The notes: generated by a model not told the origin, from the letters alone. A DNA stretch of 64,000 bases from Epiperipatus broadwayi (GCA_028023455.1 JAQFVV010006293.1:1625844-1689843); one strand, 5' to 3'. Numbered from the stretch's first letter, positions 35,761 to 49,107 are shown. Program-made: numbers and translations.

Positions 35761-36899
35761 GGAGAGTTTAAGTTGAAAAGAACTGAATAAAACCTGTAGA
35801 GTTCCTAATTCTGCCATTATATTTGATATTCTGTGAAAATTTTCATTTTTGAAATGGGGGGAGGGGATCACTGGTTGTATATATTTGAATTAGTAACTGT
35901 GTATATTGACATTTATTTTTTAATCGTTATATGATATTATTTTTCTCTGGATTTATTCTCCTCTAAAATTTGCAAGATTATATTTAATAGCGTTTATTTT
36001 TTTGTACCAGCAATTTTTATTTTGTTTTTGGGTGGTTTTTTTTTTTTTCCATCTGTAACATTATATATAGTAAAGCTGTTTTTCTCTCTGAAATGTGCAT
36101 GTTGAAAATAATTTAAGGTGAAACTTAATATAAATTATATTCTATTCTTAAAATGTTAAATGTCAACTCTTAAAGTATTCAGAAAAGTTTAATTTTGCTA
36201 TACTTTTAAAAGGAATTCAAAATTATCTTGGAAATTTACGTGGGGTATGATGGTTGGGGATATGTGCCTTCAGCAAACAGGAAAACAAAATTACTTAAAT
36301 CCATATCTCTTATATTAATTTTATGAATTCTTATTCATTTCAAAGATTTTAGCTCTTTTGTATGTTTACTTTAAACGTATATTTATTATCTGTTTATTGA
36401 GCTGATTTTTATATTTTATTTATATATTGTTTAAAATTAAACCAGAAGTATATATTTATTTTTGACTGCAAGCTTTGACTAGATCTCCCTCCCCACCACT
36501 ACTATCTCTTTTGAAATTTGTCAGATGTGTAAGATATGCTTGTGTTATTTTAAGTCACTTTTTTTTTCTTGTTGGTTAAAGACTAAATATTACAGAAAAA
36601 TAAATCATTAGACAATGATTTGAATAAAATTATTTTAAACATTTTTTTAAAAAGAATTGATTCTGAAAAATTTTCTCTACCTGTTTCTAAACATATTCTT
36701 TCGTTTTCTATTAATGAAAAAACATTTTCATTAAAAAGGTACCAGTGAATGAGAACGAACAAACAAAATGTGTATGTGCATAAATTTTTAACCCAAAAAT
36801 ATTTATTGCCGAATAAATAAAATAAATCTCTTAATTTCAAATAACCCCTGAAAGTAAGACAAATTATTTGTGTGTTTTTATTATGGTTATGCTATTACC
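35761..36899. other. AT-rich DNA, no gene recognised
   Basis: T-rich stretches and short G runs only (for example GGGGGGAGGGG near 35857-35868). Confidence 0.5.
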
Positions 36900-39520
36900 A
36901 CCATTATCATTATCTTCCACTCATTATCGATTTTCTGTAGGATAAAGGTCTCTAAGTTTTATCCAATTTCTGCAATCCATAGCTTTTCCATATCATTGCA
37001 GGAACTTCTTTGTCTCATTAATCTATTTTATATGTAGTCTCAAACTAGATGTACTTAAATTATCCATTTATTTTCATTTCTTTTAGAAATTTGTTTAATC
37101 CATCTCTATTTCAACCTTTTAATTCTTTCAATGATATCAATGGGCACCTGCTTGTTCTTTCACCCATGTATTTCTCTGCTGATTCTTTCTAAATTAGTTT
37201 TTCCATATTTTGTTTTGTGATTTGAAGTCTCAGTATTGGTTTTTTTTTTATTATTAAATGTCAAAATATCAAAGCATATGTAAGAACTAGTAAAATACAT
37301 CGTTGAAATCATTTCTTTTCGAACACAGACATATTTCCTTTTAATATTAAATTATTTCTATCAAAAACATTCCATTCAAGTTCAATTCTATGATTAATTT
37401 CTTCTATTGTTTCAATGTTTACTAATAAGCTGATCAGATATTAACAACAGTTAACTTTTTAATTAATTCCTTGTTATCAATTTTTTTCTTGAAAAACTAT
37501 TGAACATTGCTTTAGTCTTCCTAGCATTTAACTTTGAGTCCTATTTTTTTTACTTTTCTTGTAGTAGCTTTTCTACATTTTCTGAAGGTCTGAAACATTA
37601 TTTGCAAAAGCAACCAAATCATTTGCAAAATCTAAATGACTTATATAATTTTCAGTTATTTTAAATTCCTGGTTCCCATTTTAATTTACAAATTATTTTT
37701 TGTAAAATTACAATAAACATTTTTGAAAATATTGAGTCACTGTCAATCCTTTTAATGTTATCACAATTCCTACATTTTGATAAATATTATTCAGAATATA
37801 ACAATATCCTAGGTTTAAATCAAACGCTTATAGAAATAAATCCTTTTTTATAATTTACTAGACCATAATAGCAACTTATGCTCATTATTCTTTTTATAAT
37901 TTTTCTTACTATTTTGATGTGGTTTATTTTATTAAAACCTCTTCTAAATCCAACCTTTTTTTATTGATTGGTTTAAACCAAAGTTCTCTATGATTTTAGT
38001 AAAGATTTTTGTATAGAAATAATAGAAGTCTGATCATTGTGTAATTTCTAATATCTTTTTCATGTTTCTTAAATAGAAATATCACTACTGCATTCTATCA
38101 ATCATTTGTAACATTTTTATAATTTAAAACATTTGATATATTGCTTTATTAATAATTTCTTCACTTGCTTTTTTTAAGGTATTGAAAATAATTTTATCAT
38201 TTCTAGGATCTTTTTTATTCTTCATAAATTTAATAGTATGTCTCATCTTTTTCATTTAAAATATTTGGATTTTCAAAAGATGATGTTCTAATTGTAGGAG
38301 CTACTTTGTTTTTTTGTTATCTGTTTATAGATATAATTAATTTTAGAATTATTCTACATTTTTTATGGTGTCATAATAATAGTGCTATCTTATTGCTGAA
38401 GTCACTTTTCTTCTAATATCAAGATATTGTATTAGACTTTTGAGACTTTTGTTCTATTGTCAATCTTTTTTGTAATTCTTGATTATATTTACTTATATCA
38501 TCATTAAATTTTTTTACATACCATTTTACAGAAACTCTAGGTAGTTGATTCTTCTTAATGAACCATTTTTAAATATTTTTATATTCCTTTTTTTCCTACT
38601 TTGTAATTATCTCAGTTGAAAATTTATTGTTGAATTGCTGCTTTTTTGTATTAGCTACTTGTATAGAATTTCTTGTAGAGTAGTAGTTATCATTTTATTG
38701 ATTTTATTCAAGTCTGATACATCAGCAGCATCTTCTAATATTTTTAAAAATATATTGCATGATTTAACTTAAATTTATTAAAGTGGAATGGCAACTGTTA
38801 ATACTCTTTTTAATCGCTTTTCTCTCACTAGCTTTGCTCTGACATATATCTTATATTTTATAAATCAATTATCACTTTCTGTATTGAATCTATTAAATAG
38901 ATTGAAGTCTTTAAATACACAATTTAAATGTTTGTCAAAATATAGTACAGCTTTGTTGAATCTTTATTTGAATGCTTCTATGTTTATTTTCACAAATCTA
39001 TTTTTTTCTTTCATTCCTCCCTCCCCTGTATCCAAATTTACCAACAGTGCTTTATATATTCTACTATTTATCCATTTTAACATTAAAATCTCCCATGACA
39101 ATTTAAAAATATTGTTTAGCAAGAGCATTTTGTACATCTAAATAAAAATTCCTTTATTTCTTCATCATGATAACTTGTTGCATTATCTTTTTTTAAGACG
39201 AATAAGTAATTTTGCCATTCTGTTTTATTTACCTTCAATCTTTATAATTTTCTACTATTTTTTATTTAAAATGAATCCTATCCTATTTGTTTTATAATAG
39301 TATTTGCTTCCAAAATACCATTCACTTATTAAATCAGTACCCCCCCCCCCAACTTCACAAACTCTGATAATGTCCCATTTTCTATTAGATAATTCTTTTA
39401 ATTTGTGCAATATTCCTTCATCTGAGCATTATTTATAATTATAAGTAGCTAAATAAAAGTTTATTTAATGGCTATTTAGGTTTATAACTCATATATTCTT
39501 AGCATCTTTTAATTTTTGTC
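36900..39520 (-). pseudogene. Long LINE ORF2 relic: endonuclease plus reverse transcriptase
   Basis: Read from high to low coordinates, this is a nearly complete ORF2 of the same general type as the relic at 1.8-2.8 kb. HDEEIKEF and FYLDVQNALAKQYFKIVMGD then FNVKMDK (about 39165-39068) match the endonuclease FYxDxQxAL...GDFNAKVGK. FNRFNTES and AKLVREKRLKRVLTVAIPL (about 38900-38790) close the endonuclease. The RT palm shows SHLDFANDLVAFAN (about 37643-37602), the FADD motif with its first D changed to N. LEKLLQE, KKIGLKVNARKTKAMFN-like, EEINHRIEL and NLILKGNMSVFEKK follow to about 37290. The C-terminus (ERTSRCPLIS, LKFLKEMK, W.S.G...KLRDL) runs to about 36940. Stops, frameshifts and the lost aspartate make it inactive. 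Confidence 0.7.
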
Positions 39521-39596
39521 ATCAGGCATTGAGTTGGCTGATGATTTATACCCTCCAGAGTATGATAATTATATATACTTGGAAAAATGTATCGAA

Positions 39597-39805
39597 GGAT
39601 AAAATATTTTTTAAAACTTTTCAATCAATAGAATTTGAGACTCAGAAAATAACAAAAAAAAAAAATAATTTTAAATCTTACCACACATTTTTGGAGGATA
39701 AAATAATTTTTAAAACTTCTCCACCAATAGAATTTGAGAATGAGGAGAAAATAACAATGGGAAAAAAATAACAATTTTAAATTTCACCACACACATTTTT
39801 ATGAT
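39597..39805 (+). repeat. Diverged 99-base tandem duplication
   Basis: Two units start GGATAAAATA.TTTTTAAAAC at 39597 and 39696. They share CAATAGAATTTGAGA, GAAAATAACAA, TAATTTTAAAT and CACCACACA-type blocks, at roughly 80% identity. The open frame 39529-39771 runs through both units and so encodes a two-copy peptide (DKIFFKT...IEFE and DKIIFKT...IEFE). I regard this as a by-product of the duplication rather than a gene. Confidence 0.55.
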
Positions 39806-41239
39806 TTGAGAAAGAAGTTCTGAGGAAAGTACTTGTAATTGTACTGAAACTTTAGCTATTTAGCTATTATGTTTTTACTACATGGAAGCATCCAGAAATA
39901 ATGCTATGAATATATATCCATATGTGTGTGTGTCATGATTGTAAGTATAAAAAAATGATTAGTCATCCAGCCTTCATGAAATATTAGGCATTTAAGAAGA
40001 TAGATCTCTTGTTGTTTCTCAGTTTTTGTGTCAGAGATAAAAAATCACTAAATTCACCATGCTGCATAAAACATGTTGGTGATTAGCTATCCACATTCAT
40101 ATCCTGTATGGATAATGTTACAATAATAATAGCTGTCATGACAATAATGTATAGAGAGCACATTTCAGTTAACAAGCACTTTTTACCTACATCACAAAAA
40201 AAAAAAAAATTTAGTTTGAAAGATACTGTTTTTTAAAATGAACTTAAACAAATTTAATTTATAATCATGTAACACCAATCTATGATTAAATGGTAAAAAT
40301 CCCATTTCTGTGTTGATGAACATTTTTGATGTTCTAATATACATATATTATATAGGTTTATCTATGATTAAAGTGAAACATCTACAAGGAAGTTTAAATC
40401 TATATATAAAGTATAAAATTTGCAGCTTAATCACCCTTTTGCTTTCCATGTCAGAGATGAATTTTATAAATTCAATTTTACAGACAATTATAAATACAAA
40501 TATTGATTTGTGAACATATAAAAACTAATATTTTCAAAATTTTATAATTGATAATTTTTATTAACATATGTTGTATGTTCACATATGACTATCTTTATTA
40601 AAGATCTAATAGCTGATCAACATATTACATATTTTTAAAATGATAATTTTTTGATTGTTATAAATTTTGTTTAAAAAATGAATCAGATTTTGCTTCATAA
40701 TTTTTATATAGATTTACCTTATGCTCCAAATCCAATATTTTAAATCTATATGTAATGTGTGTGATTGAAGCAGCTCACATTTGTCCATCATGGTCAAATA
40801 TAGATGAATTATAATTATGAATTTGTTATTTAATATTTTTTATTTTTTTTATAGAAAGGGGAGTTTTTTTTTTTTTAAAAAAATGAACAATATAATGTCA
40901 GTTACATATAATAACAATATGTTCTAAAATTGTAATGTTTATCTTCATTTATATTTAAATTTAAGAAATATTGTAGTTAATATTTATTCTGTAAATATTG
41001 TAATCGATCATTTAAGATACATAATTATTGAAAAAAAAAAAATTAATAAAAGGAAAGATAAAATAATTATTTTGATCCATTTATCCTGGTTGAGCAGTTA
41101 ACAATTAAATTCAGAAGTCAGGATTTTTTTTCATCAATCAATTTTATAATTATTTCCACATTATTTTCTGGTCTAAAATGGCAGCCTCAGTAGTTACGAC
41201 GATGGTAAGGCTGCAGTATACAGTATGTTCTTATATATA
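39806..41239. other. AT-rich DNA with one exon-1-like motif
   Basis: Mostly featureless. At 41178-41204 a good start context (TAAAATGGCAGCC) opens MAASVVTTM, directly followed by GTAAGG, a plausible splice donor. No other exon could be linked to it, so it is only a weak candidate. Confidence 0.25.
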
Positions 41240-42010
41240 TATATTGTAATGGATTGAAAATATAGTTCAATCATTGGTCACTATTTGTAAATGATTGAAA
41301 ATGAAGACAATGATAACAAAACAACATTGTCTTATAAATAGTAATATGTCCCTGTTAGACAAGATATTTGTAACAGAATGAAAATGATGGTGAAGGATGA
41401 GGAAGATAAATTTGAGTATAATAATATAAACCTGGCATAAATGTCGAGTGCTATTTATAATTAAATGAAAATGATTCATGAGTGGATAAAAATAATGACT
41501 TTAATATGCCTTATGAATTTAGAAGCCATTTATAACAAAATGAAAATGATAACTTTAGTATAACTTACAAATTTAAAACACTAATTGTAACACAGTAAAG
41601 CATAATCCAAAGTTGATCACTAATTATAACTAAATGAAATCAAAGTTATGCTAATGAAAATTAAAATAAAGGCAATACTAATGAAGCAATAATATCTCCC
41701 TTATTGAATAAACCAATTATAATGTAATGAAATATTTAATTATGATAAAAAGCTTTGTTAACTTAAAAATTTATGTATAGTAATTTATTCTTAATAAAAA
41801 ATATAAAATTTTCACTTATAATAGAATAAAAGGTCTACACTACAAAACTATGATAAAATACAATACACAAAGTCAATTAACTTATCATATCTCTCATCTA
41901 TGCCAATTTATAATAATATAAAATGAAAGTCAACACTTCAAATAACCTTATAATTTATAATATCTAATCATGACGATATAAAATAAATGAAAGATTCTTA
42001 TTTGAAAGTT
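41240..42010. repeat. Degenerate tandem array built on a TTATAA..AATGAAAAT core
   Basis: A core like (T)TTATAAnnnAATGAAAATGA recurs at least nine times at irregular spacing. Examples are TTTGTAACAGAATGAAAATG (about 41368), TTTATAATTAAATGAAAATG (about 41454), TTTATAACAAAATGAAAATG (about 41528), ATTATAACTAAATGAAAT (about 41622), ATTATAATGTAATGAAAT (about 41713) and CTTATAATAGAATAAAAG (about 41815). Spacing ranges from about 40 to 100 bases, so the array has decayed by indels. No protein is encoded through it. Confidence 0.5.
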
Positions 42011-45000
42011 AAACAAATACTATTAACAAATTCAACAAATTATTTTCTAAATCAATAAAACCAAGTTACTAAACTCTAAATTATAATTACCCTAATATGT
42101 GTAATATTATTAATCTTTTGATTGATTGTTGCAAATTATTTCATTTTTGCCCAATTCGCCCTGGTGAATTTTTTCGTAAGTATTATACATAAAAATGCAT
42201 GTAAAACAGTATATTTTATTATATATAATTTTTGCATAAAAAATTTGCGTTAAAGGCGGGAAATTCAAAATTCCAGCTCTTACTATTTTAGACATAAGCT
42301 CCACCCTGACATGTTCAGCCATTGTCTATTGCCAAGTCTGTAAAATGTTCGTTGTTTTACACCATTGTTTGAAGTAAATAGTTCCAATGACCCAAAACTT
42401 GTTTATTTGTGAATTTATTATGGTTTTAGATATTTTTTTAAAAATACTTTACACTATATTTATTAGATATCAAGAAATAAAAATTATTAATAACTTATTT
42501 TGACTTGAAAGACTTTATTTTCAAAAATATAACATTATATTAGTAGCAAATCTAAGCATGGCCTGAAGCAATTTAAAGCTTAGTTTCTACGTCAGCAATC
42601 TATTTATATTTACAAGTGTGAAACTATCACAATTTTGCAATAAATATTCAAAAATTTTAAACTTTTAAAACAAAATTCATTAGATGTAAGAGAAATAAAT
42701 AATTATTCATTCAGATGTTTAAAAATAATAAGAATTAAGAAATATTTCATTGATTTTATAAGCTGAAAATAATCTTTCTAGAAATGATGACATCTACACT
42801 CTTTGTTTTATGATATCATTTTTTAAATATTTACAGAAACAAAATGTGAACATTTAAAATTTATTTCAGTAGTAAACAAAAATATCTATCAAATGAAGTC
42901 AAATTTATTGTTTTCGATAAGTAATAATCATTTAATCATATATTTTATGTTGATTTGTGATACAAAGAAAAACATTAGAAAATGCTGAAATGTGAGTACA
43001 TGTCAAAAAGGTTAATACTCTAATATAATCAGATGTCAACATCAAAGCTTAGTATTTAAACTAAATTTAAAATTTATACTGATGACCTTTAAATTTAATC
43101 ACTGTAATTCATTCTATTTAATGGAATTCAAATACCAATTTCAGTGTATGCTATTACCTATTTTATAATATAATCAGATTACCATCTTTATAAACTAAAT
43201 AATAAATTACTATACATCCAATAAATAATAGTTTTAAAAATGCAGGCATCCAATTATAATTGTCTTTGTTTATCCTAAATAATTCATATATTTGTACTTT
43301 ATAAACTATCAAACTAGCTCAAATATAAATTTTTATCCTAAAATGACTTATATATAACTAATAAAATAACTATGTTAATCTTCTAATTCTTTATTAAATA
43401 TCTAGCAATACAAAATTAATTTATTACCATATAAAAATGTACACCTGGTTCAAAAGATAATATATTGGATTTATTATAAAGTAATATATAATTGTACAAA
43501 CACTTACCAATCCAATCCCTTCATTTCTGTACTATTTTATGATTATTTATTATAAGCTATATTGTGTAAGTCAATACCAGACTATTATCTCAAAATATTA
43601 TTAGTCAATAGGTTTGCATTATTAATTGAATGACTACTAAAGTAAGTTTATTTATTTTAAATGAATTTAAAATTTATTAACAATAAATATAAAGTTAAAT
43701 GACAAATAGGCAATAAACATTTGAAACATATTTTCTAATCAAATATCATGAAATATATTCTCCATTGAAATTAATGTTACTAAGATGGGTGTTTACACAT
43801 TAAAATTTACCTATATAATGTTTAATATATAATAAATGTGTAACAAAAAATGTTGATAGATACACTCTACAAGAAAGTTAATGATACTTCTTTAATCTTT
43901 GAAATATAATAATCATAAGTTTGTTTATTTGTTCACCTTATTTTCCAAATAAAATATCAATGAATAATTACTACAATATAGATCTTTTAGATTTTCAATA
44001 CTTATAAGATGCGTATTGAAAAATAATTTGCAGTTAACGAATAAAAGCTAAAATATAAATTTAAACTTAAGTCTCTTTTATTTTACAACAATTATCTAAC
44101 TTAATATATAGTAATCATTTGTATTTATAAATATTATACAAGTAAATACATAAAAAATACATATTAACTTTACTACCTAATTATTGATATTTTATATGAC
44201 ACTTCAAAGTACCACAACATTTCCAATATCTATTCCATGAACTATAATTTGATATTTATTATCCTAATAAAGTAAAAATATTATAAATAGTTATCCAAAA
44301 CAATGTGTATTTTATTACTGCCAATATTTTCTAAGTATTAAATTTTCATTTAGCATGTATTTAACCTTATAATGACATTATGAATAAACATATGCTGATC
44401 TCCATTTATAACAATATGCTGTACAAATAAACTGATTTAAATTCTTTGTTAAATCACTCTGTTAACATTATAAAATTATATCTGCAGATGAAAACAATTT
44501 CAATATACAATATTATATTGTTAGTTTTTATATTTCATTATTAAACTATTTTATTCATATGCAATATTCATTTTAGTAGGGATATGTTAAGATGAATTTG
44601 AATGCTATGAATTATTTTCTCATTTCTTTAACAAATTCTTGGTAATCCTGTTCAGTTTTTTCTGAACAAATATAAGCCTTCTTACCCCATCATTTTTATG
44701 CTTAAAATAAATAAAAAATTATATATATGAACTTAGATTTACTTCTATGGAAGTCAGGACATTAGAATGAATTTGTATTGTTCAGTTCATTTTATAACCT
44801 CTTACAGTTGATGTCATTTTCATCATCAAATACCAAAATCACTCTATGTTCCACATTTAAAATCGCTTTTACAACAATAATAATAAAATGAAACAAGATA
44901 ATAATCATTACATATAGCAAACAATATTCATGTTTAAGAATACAAATAATATTTTTTTAATTGAACACAAGCTAAAACAATTTACACCACATTCTCACAA

Positions 45001-47085
45001 TACTGCACTGGAAATATATATTTTATATACATTGTGACAAGTCTGTTATATGGTATATAATAACAGTGTGTGTCCACAAATATATAAAAGTTGAAAGGAA
45101 AAGTAGAAATAAATAAAAAAATTGTAGATATTTTGTACCTTTTACTGGTAACAAAACAATAATCAAAAATTAAATAATTTTGAATTTAAAATAATATTTT
45201 GTTATAAATAAATATTTTTATTATATATTCTAATTTTGAAATTAAAAACAAGCATGTTTTAGAATAAAATGTTTACTGATAATTGTAAAAATTTCTATTA
45301 TCTATCTTTGAAATCTTTTAATTAATGCTTGTATACATTCTATTATATATTTTGAAAACTTTGTAAATCATACTTTGATAAAATTGCAAGGATTAAAGTG
45401 AATAGAAGTCTACTTTTTCCAATCAAGAGAGATTAAAAAAAAACAGTTTTTAATTAATGTGTTTTTGTCACCACAGCTGACTAATATAAAAAAGATTGAT
45501 AAAAAGATTAGAGTTTGGCTAGTAGTTTTAGTTGGCTAATAGTAATTTTTTTGAATAGAGTTGGCTAATAGTAGTTTTGCATGAGAGTTAGCTAGTAATT
45601 TGTTTGAGAAGTAGCTAGATAGCAGAATAATCCAGATCAGGACAGAAAACAACCATGAAAATATAAGACTGCAAGGAGGGCAAGTCCAAAAACTGTTCTA
45701 TAGTTCACAATAGTGGAGTTAGAATTTACAGGAAAAAAGGGTCAACTTCAAGTGTTTCATAGCTACAAATGTGTTCTAGAAAACAGCTTGCTGTCCTGAA
45801 GTCTATAACTAAATCAGTGTCAACATTTTCATAATTAACCATTCCTGATGATGACAATCCTGGACTGGTCTCTATCAAGAGAAACCATCAGTTGATGAAG
45901 AAGTCATTATATTTATGCTGCTTTATCTAGATGCAAGGAATCACAGATAAACACATTGCATCATATTTATATGAAGTGAGTCATTTTAAATAATTCATTT
46001 AAAAATGACATTTTAAAAGTGATAGATATATGTAGAACAATATTATTTAAAATCATTTAAAATTTATATTTTTAAATTTAAAAGCATTATAATTAAGTGT
46101 AACCTGCAATCATGATATCTATATAAAGAGAATGATATCATTTTAAATTTTACTAATTTCTTAAAATGACATTTAAAATTATAACATAACTCAAAGTGCA
46201 AATAATAACTTTGCTTGAATTAAAACAAAAGTAAAGGGTTAATAGATCATTTTATATTTTAAAGAAAGATGTTATAATTAGTTAATCTGTGATACTTACA
46301 TATATATATAGAATGAGTTTATTTTTCATTTAATAAAAGAGAAACATTTTAAAAGTAAAACAAACAGAAATAATTTTGCTTGGATTAAAAATCTAATAGT
46401 AAAGAGTCTAGTCATTGACAATCCTATTCAAAAAAAAGAAACTATTTTTAGATTAGAAAATAAAGGAAAAAGAATCATTTAAAATCTATGTTTAAAGATA
46501 TTCTAATTAATCAATCAACAATAATCCTGTCAAGACATATTTTTTAAAAGAAAAATAAAACTTTTTATGAAAGTGTTTAATAACTGAGACAAGTTTTTTA
46601 TATATATGTAAATTTTAATCATTTGTTTTATTATTTTCTGACAAATAAAATATTTTTAGCTACTTCAGCTTCAAGCTGCCATATTGAATTTTTTAAAATA
46701 CTAGCCTGAGACACAATTTTCACAATAACTTCAGTTTTAATTATGTTAGGGCAAAAACAATTACATTGCTAGAAACTAGAAACATTAAGGAAAACAATAA
46801 GCATAAAATAAATAGTGATAACTATATAAAAAAATAAGGAAAAAAAGAAATTTTCACATCCAAAATAATTATTATTTTATTGTTTGTTCATAATTTAGAA
46901 ATTAACATTAACTAAAATTGAAACTACATCTTCGGTGATAATTTCTTTATATTCCTCAGAAAATTATCTTTCTAAACATGTATAACATGTCTTACCTGAG
47001 TTAATCCACAGCTTCACAATCTCCAAAAGAATTCGTATATGACTTCTTCATTTTTATCTTTTACCCCAAATGTTCTAAATGTCAA
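42011..47085. other. AT-rich DNA, A-rich on the plus strand, no gene supported
   Basis: Five kilobases without coding homology. A minus-strand frame at 42322-42110 starts MAEHVRVELMSKIVRAGILN in a less AT-rich patch but then dissolves into low-complexity sequence. 45511-45620 has short tandem GTTGGCTAATAGTAGTTT-like units. 45640-45950 is less AT-rich and probably an old repeat; no frame is convincing. Confidence 0.4.
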
Positions 47086-47510
47086 AGGTGTCTATAAAGA
47101 AAAAGATCCATCCTAATAAAATATACAAAAGAAATCATCATAGCAATTGTCTTCTTATGTATCTAAAACTAGAAATTGTAGGCTACTGTCTATATCACTG
47201 GTAAAATGAGTTCCATCTCTTCATTTTATATTTTTTTGTGTACATCAATGATATTTATATTCTTTATGGTCACAAGCTATGTTTATATTTTTTATGCACA
47301 GAAGTGATGCTATCTTATTATATTTATTGTATCACATAGATATAATTTATTTGCATATAGTGTATTTGTTAGCTATACACTTGAAAATAATGTTATGAAA
47401 CATATAACAAAACCAAAGCATGAACAAGAGTAAACAAAAACATAAGCAAGAATCAGAATTTGATTATATGTTTGTGTATGCAATGTTTGTATACATTTGA
47501 TTATTAGTTT
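47086..47510 (-). pseudogene. piggyBac-type transposase fragment, strongly decayed
   Basis: About 370 bases match the relic at 58.73-59.10 kb in the same orientation at roughly 75-80% by eye, with shared blocks such as GGTGTCTATAA, TCCATCCTAATAAAA/TTCATCCTAATAAAA, AAAACTAGAAATTG and CTCTTCATTTTATAT. Read on the minus strand, NSDSCLCF near 47460 corresponds to NPDSCLSF of the other copy. Its assignment to piggyBac rests on that alignment, because its own frame is too broken to show the motifs. It runs directly into a 196-base tandem duplication. Confidence 0.5.
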
Positions 47511-47848
47511 TATAACACATTACTTGTAAACCATATTATATAAACATAATTAATGATTTTCATAATAAATTATTATACTTTTTGAAAAACATTTTTATAA
47601 TAGTGTAGATAGAACGTTAGAAAATTACTATAGATATGAATTCTATATGCAGAATTTGATTATATGTTTGTGTATGCAATGTTTGTATACATTTGATTAT
47701 TAGTTTTATAACACATTACTTGTAAACCATATTATGTAAACATAATTAATGATTTTCATAATAAATTATTATATTTTTTGAAAAACATTATTTTTATAAT
47801 AGTGTAGCTAGAACGTTAGAAAATTACTATAGATATGAATTCTATATG
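47454..47848. repeat. 196-base tandem duplication
   Basis: The unit starting CAGAATTTGATTATATGTTT is present twice (47454-47649 and 47650-47848). By eye there are a handful of substitutions and one three-base insertion in the second unit, so it is fairly recent. The first 60 bases of each unit still align to the piggyBac relic at 59.1 kb, so the duplication happened after that element had inserted. Confidence 0.85.
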
Positions 47849-47944
47849 AGCATAAATAAATATATAACTAACACACACTAATTACAAACTAAAATTAATA
47901 AAAGAGATAATTTTATCAAAAAATTAAAAAAAAAAAATTAAAAG

Positions 47945-48310
47945 TGTTACTTACGATATATTACGTTGAAGCTCTATTGTAGGCCTTCTTTGTGAATAAC
48001 ACCGGAGAAATTTTCACTTGCAGCCCGTAAATCATTTTTGTCTTTTATCGCTTTGTGATAAGTACAAAAATTATCAAAAAAACAAAAAAATTAAATACTG
48101 TGGTCAATTAAAACTGTTCCCAAAAATCCAAATTTCAGCCAATTTTTTTGAGGTAAAGATCGTTTGAAAACTAACATATAGAGCTAAAAAATCACCATAT
48201 TTTGATTGATGTCATGCTTATACTTTTTACGTCAGTAAAGAAAGAAAACAAAACATCATCTGACACGCGCCAACAGTGCTCTTGTAGCACTCACAAAGCG
48301 CAAAAAGTTA
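47945..48310 (-). promoter_or_regulatory. Candidate minus-strand promoter and noncoding first exon
   Basis: On the minus strand, CpG-containing sequence (GGCGCGTGTCAGATGATG, about 48275-48258) is followed by TGACGTAA (48234-48227), a CRE/ATF-like site. A transcribed-looking stretch of more balanced composition then runs to AATATATCGTAAGT. The GTAAGT (47954-47949) is an excellent splice donor. No ATG-initiated frame of useful length lies between, so a first exon would be noncoding. The donor and the CRE motif could each be chance in 64 kb. Confidence 0.25.
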
Positions 48311-48941
48311 GAAATTATTGTCACATCTATGTGTGCCTGCATATATCAGTGCTTGTCAAATAGAACACATATGTAAACCACAGTGTAATAAATTGAATTT
48401 TGTTTTTATGTTAATCAGCACATGTAAAATTTAATCATTTTTAAAATTTTATTAAATGTCAATTGAAATGTATTCATTGTATATTATAAAATGCATGTCT
48501 GTGTGCATATCTATATATATGTTGTATGTAAACTCATTAAGAAGTATTGTAAAATCAATGTAATAATTTGAATTTTGTATGGTAATCAAAATCAGAAAGC
48601 TTATATGTGTATAACCTTATTTTTAAAGACCTTAACTTCATTTTTTGTTATTGTTGTTAGTAAACTTGTATTCAGTTGTTAAAATTATTCCAGTGACTTA
48701 ATTCTAAATAGTTTTTAGATTATATTATGTATTTGCATCATTTCTTGATCACAGTTGCAGTTATAGATTTTATGTTCTCTGAGCTAGATTTAAGCATAAT
48801 CTGATTTATGAAAGGGGGTGTATTTTAGTGTAGGGGCATTCCAATATGACATTGTCCTGGTTTGGCATGAGGATTATATTCTTCAAAATCCTCACACTAT
48901 ATTTTATTTTAGTTTTGTTTTATTAGAAATTAAGATTATAG

Positions 48942-49015
48942 TTGGCCAGCACATTAATGATACTAAGTAGTCAGAGCATTGGTCAGCACATTAATGGTAC
49001 TAAGTGGCCAGAGCA
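48942..49015. repeat. 37-base tandem repeat, two units
   Basis: TTGG(C/T)CAGCACATTAATG(A/G)TACTAAGT(A/G)G(T/C)CAGAGCA occurs at 48942-48978 and 48979-49015 with four differences, followed by a partial third start (TTGATGATGATC). Confidence 0.8.
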
Positions 49016-49107
49016 TTGATGATGATCATTATGTTTTAATATCCCAGCATTATTGTTTTTATAGTGATATGTTCTATGGTTTGTATCCAAATTAATGTTT
49101 AAATAAT

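Noticed and set aside
39529-39771. 80-codon frame with a repeated peptide
   Set aside because: The peptide repeat is a consequence of the 99-base DNA duplication; no sign of a real gene.
42110-42322. Minus-strand frame beginning MAEHVRVELM
   Set aside because: The first 25 residues look protein-like, but the rest is low-complexity and there is no donor or homology.
45854-45890. CTGATGA...GAGAAACC on the plus strand near 45.86 kb
   Set aside because: No plausible stem II or III between or after the boxes, and no repeat family around it.
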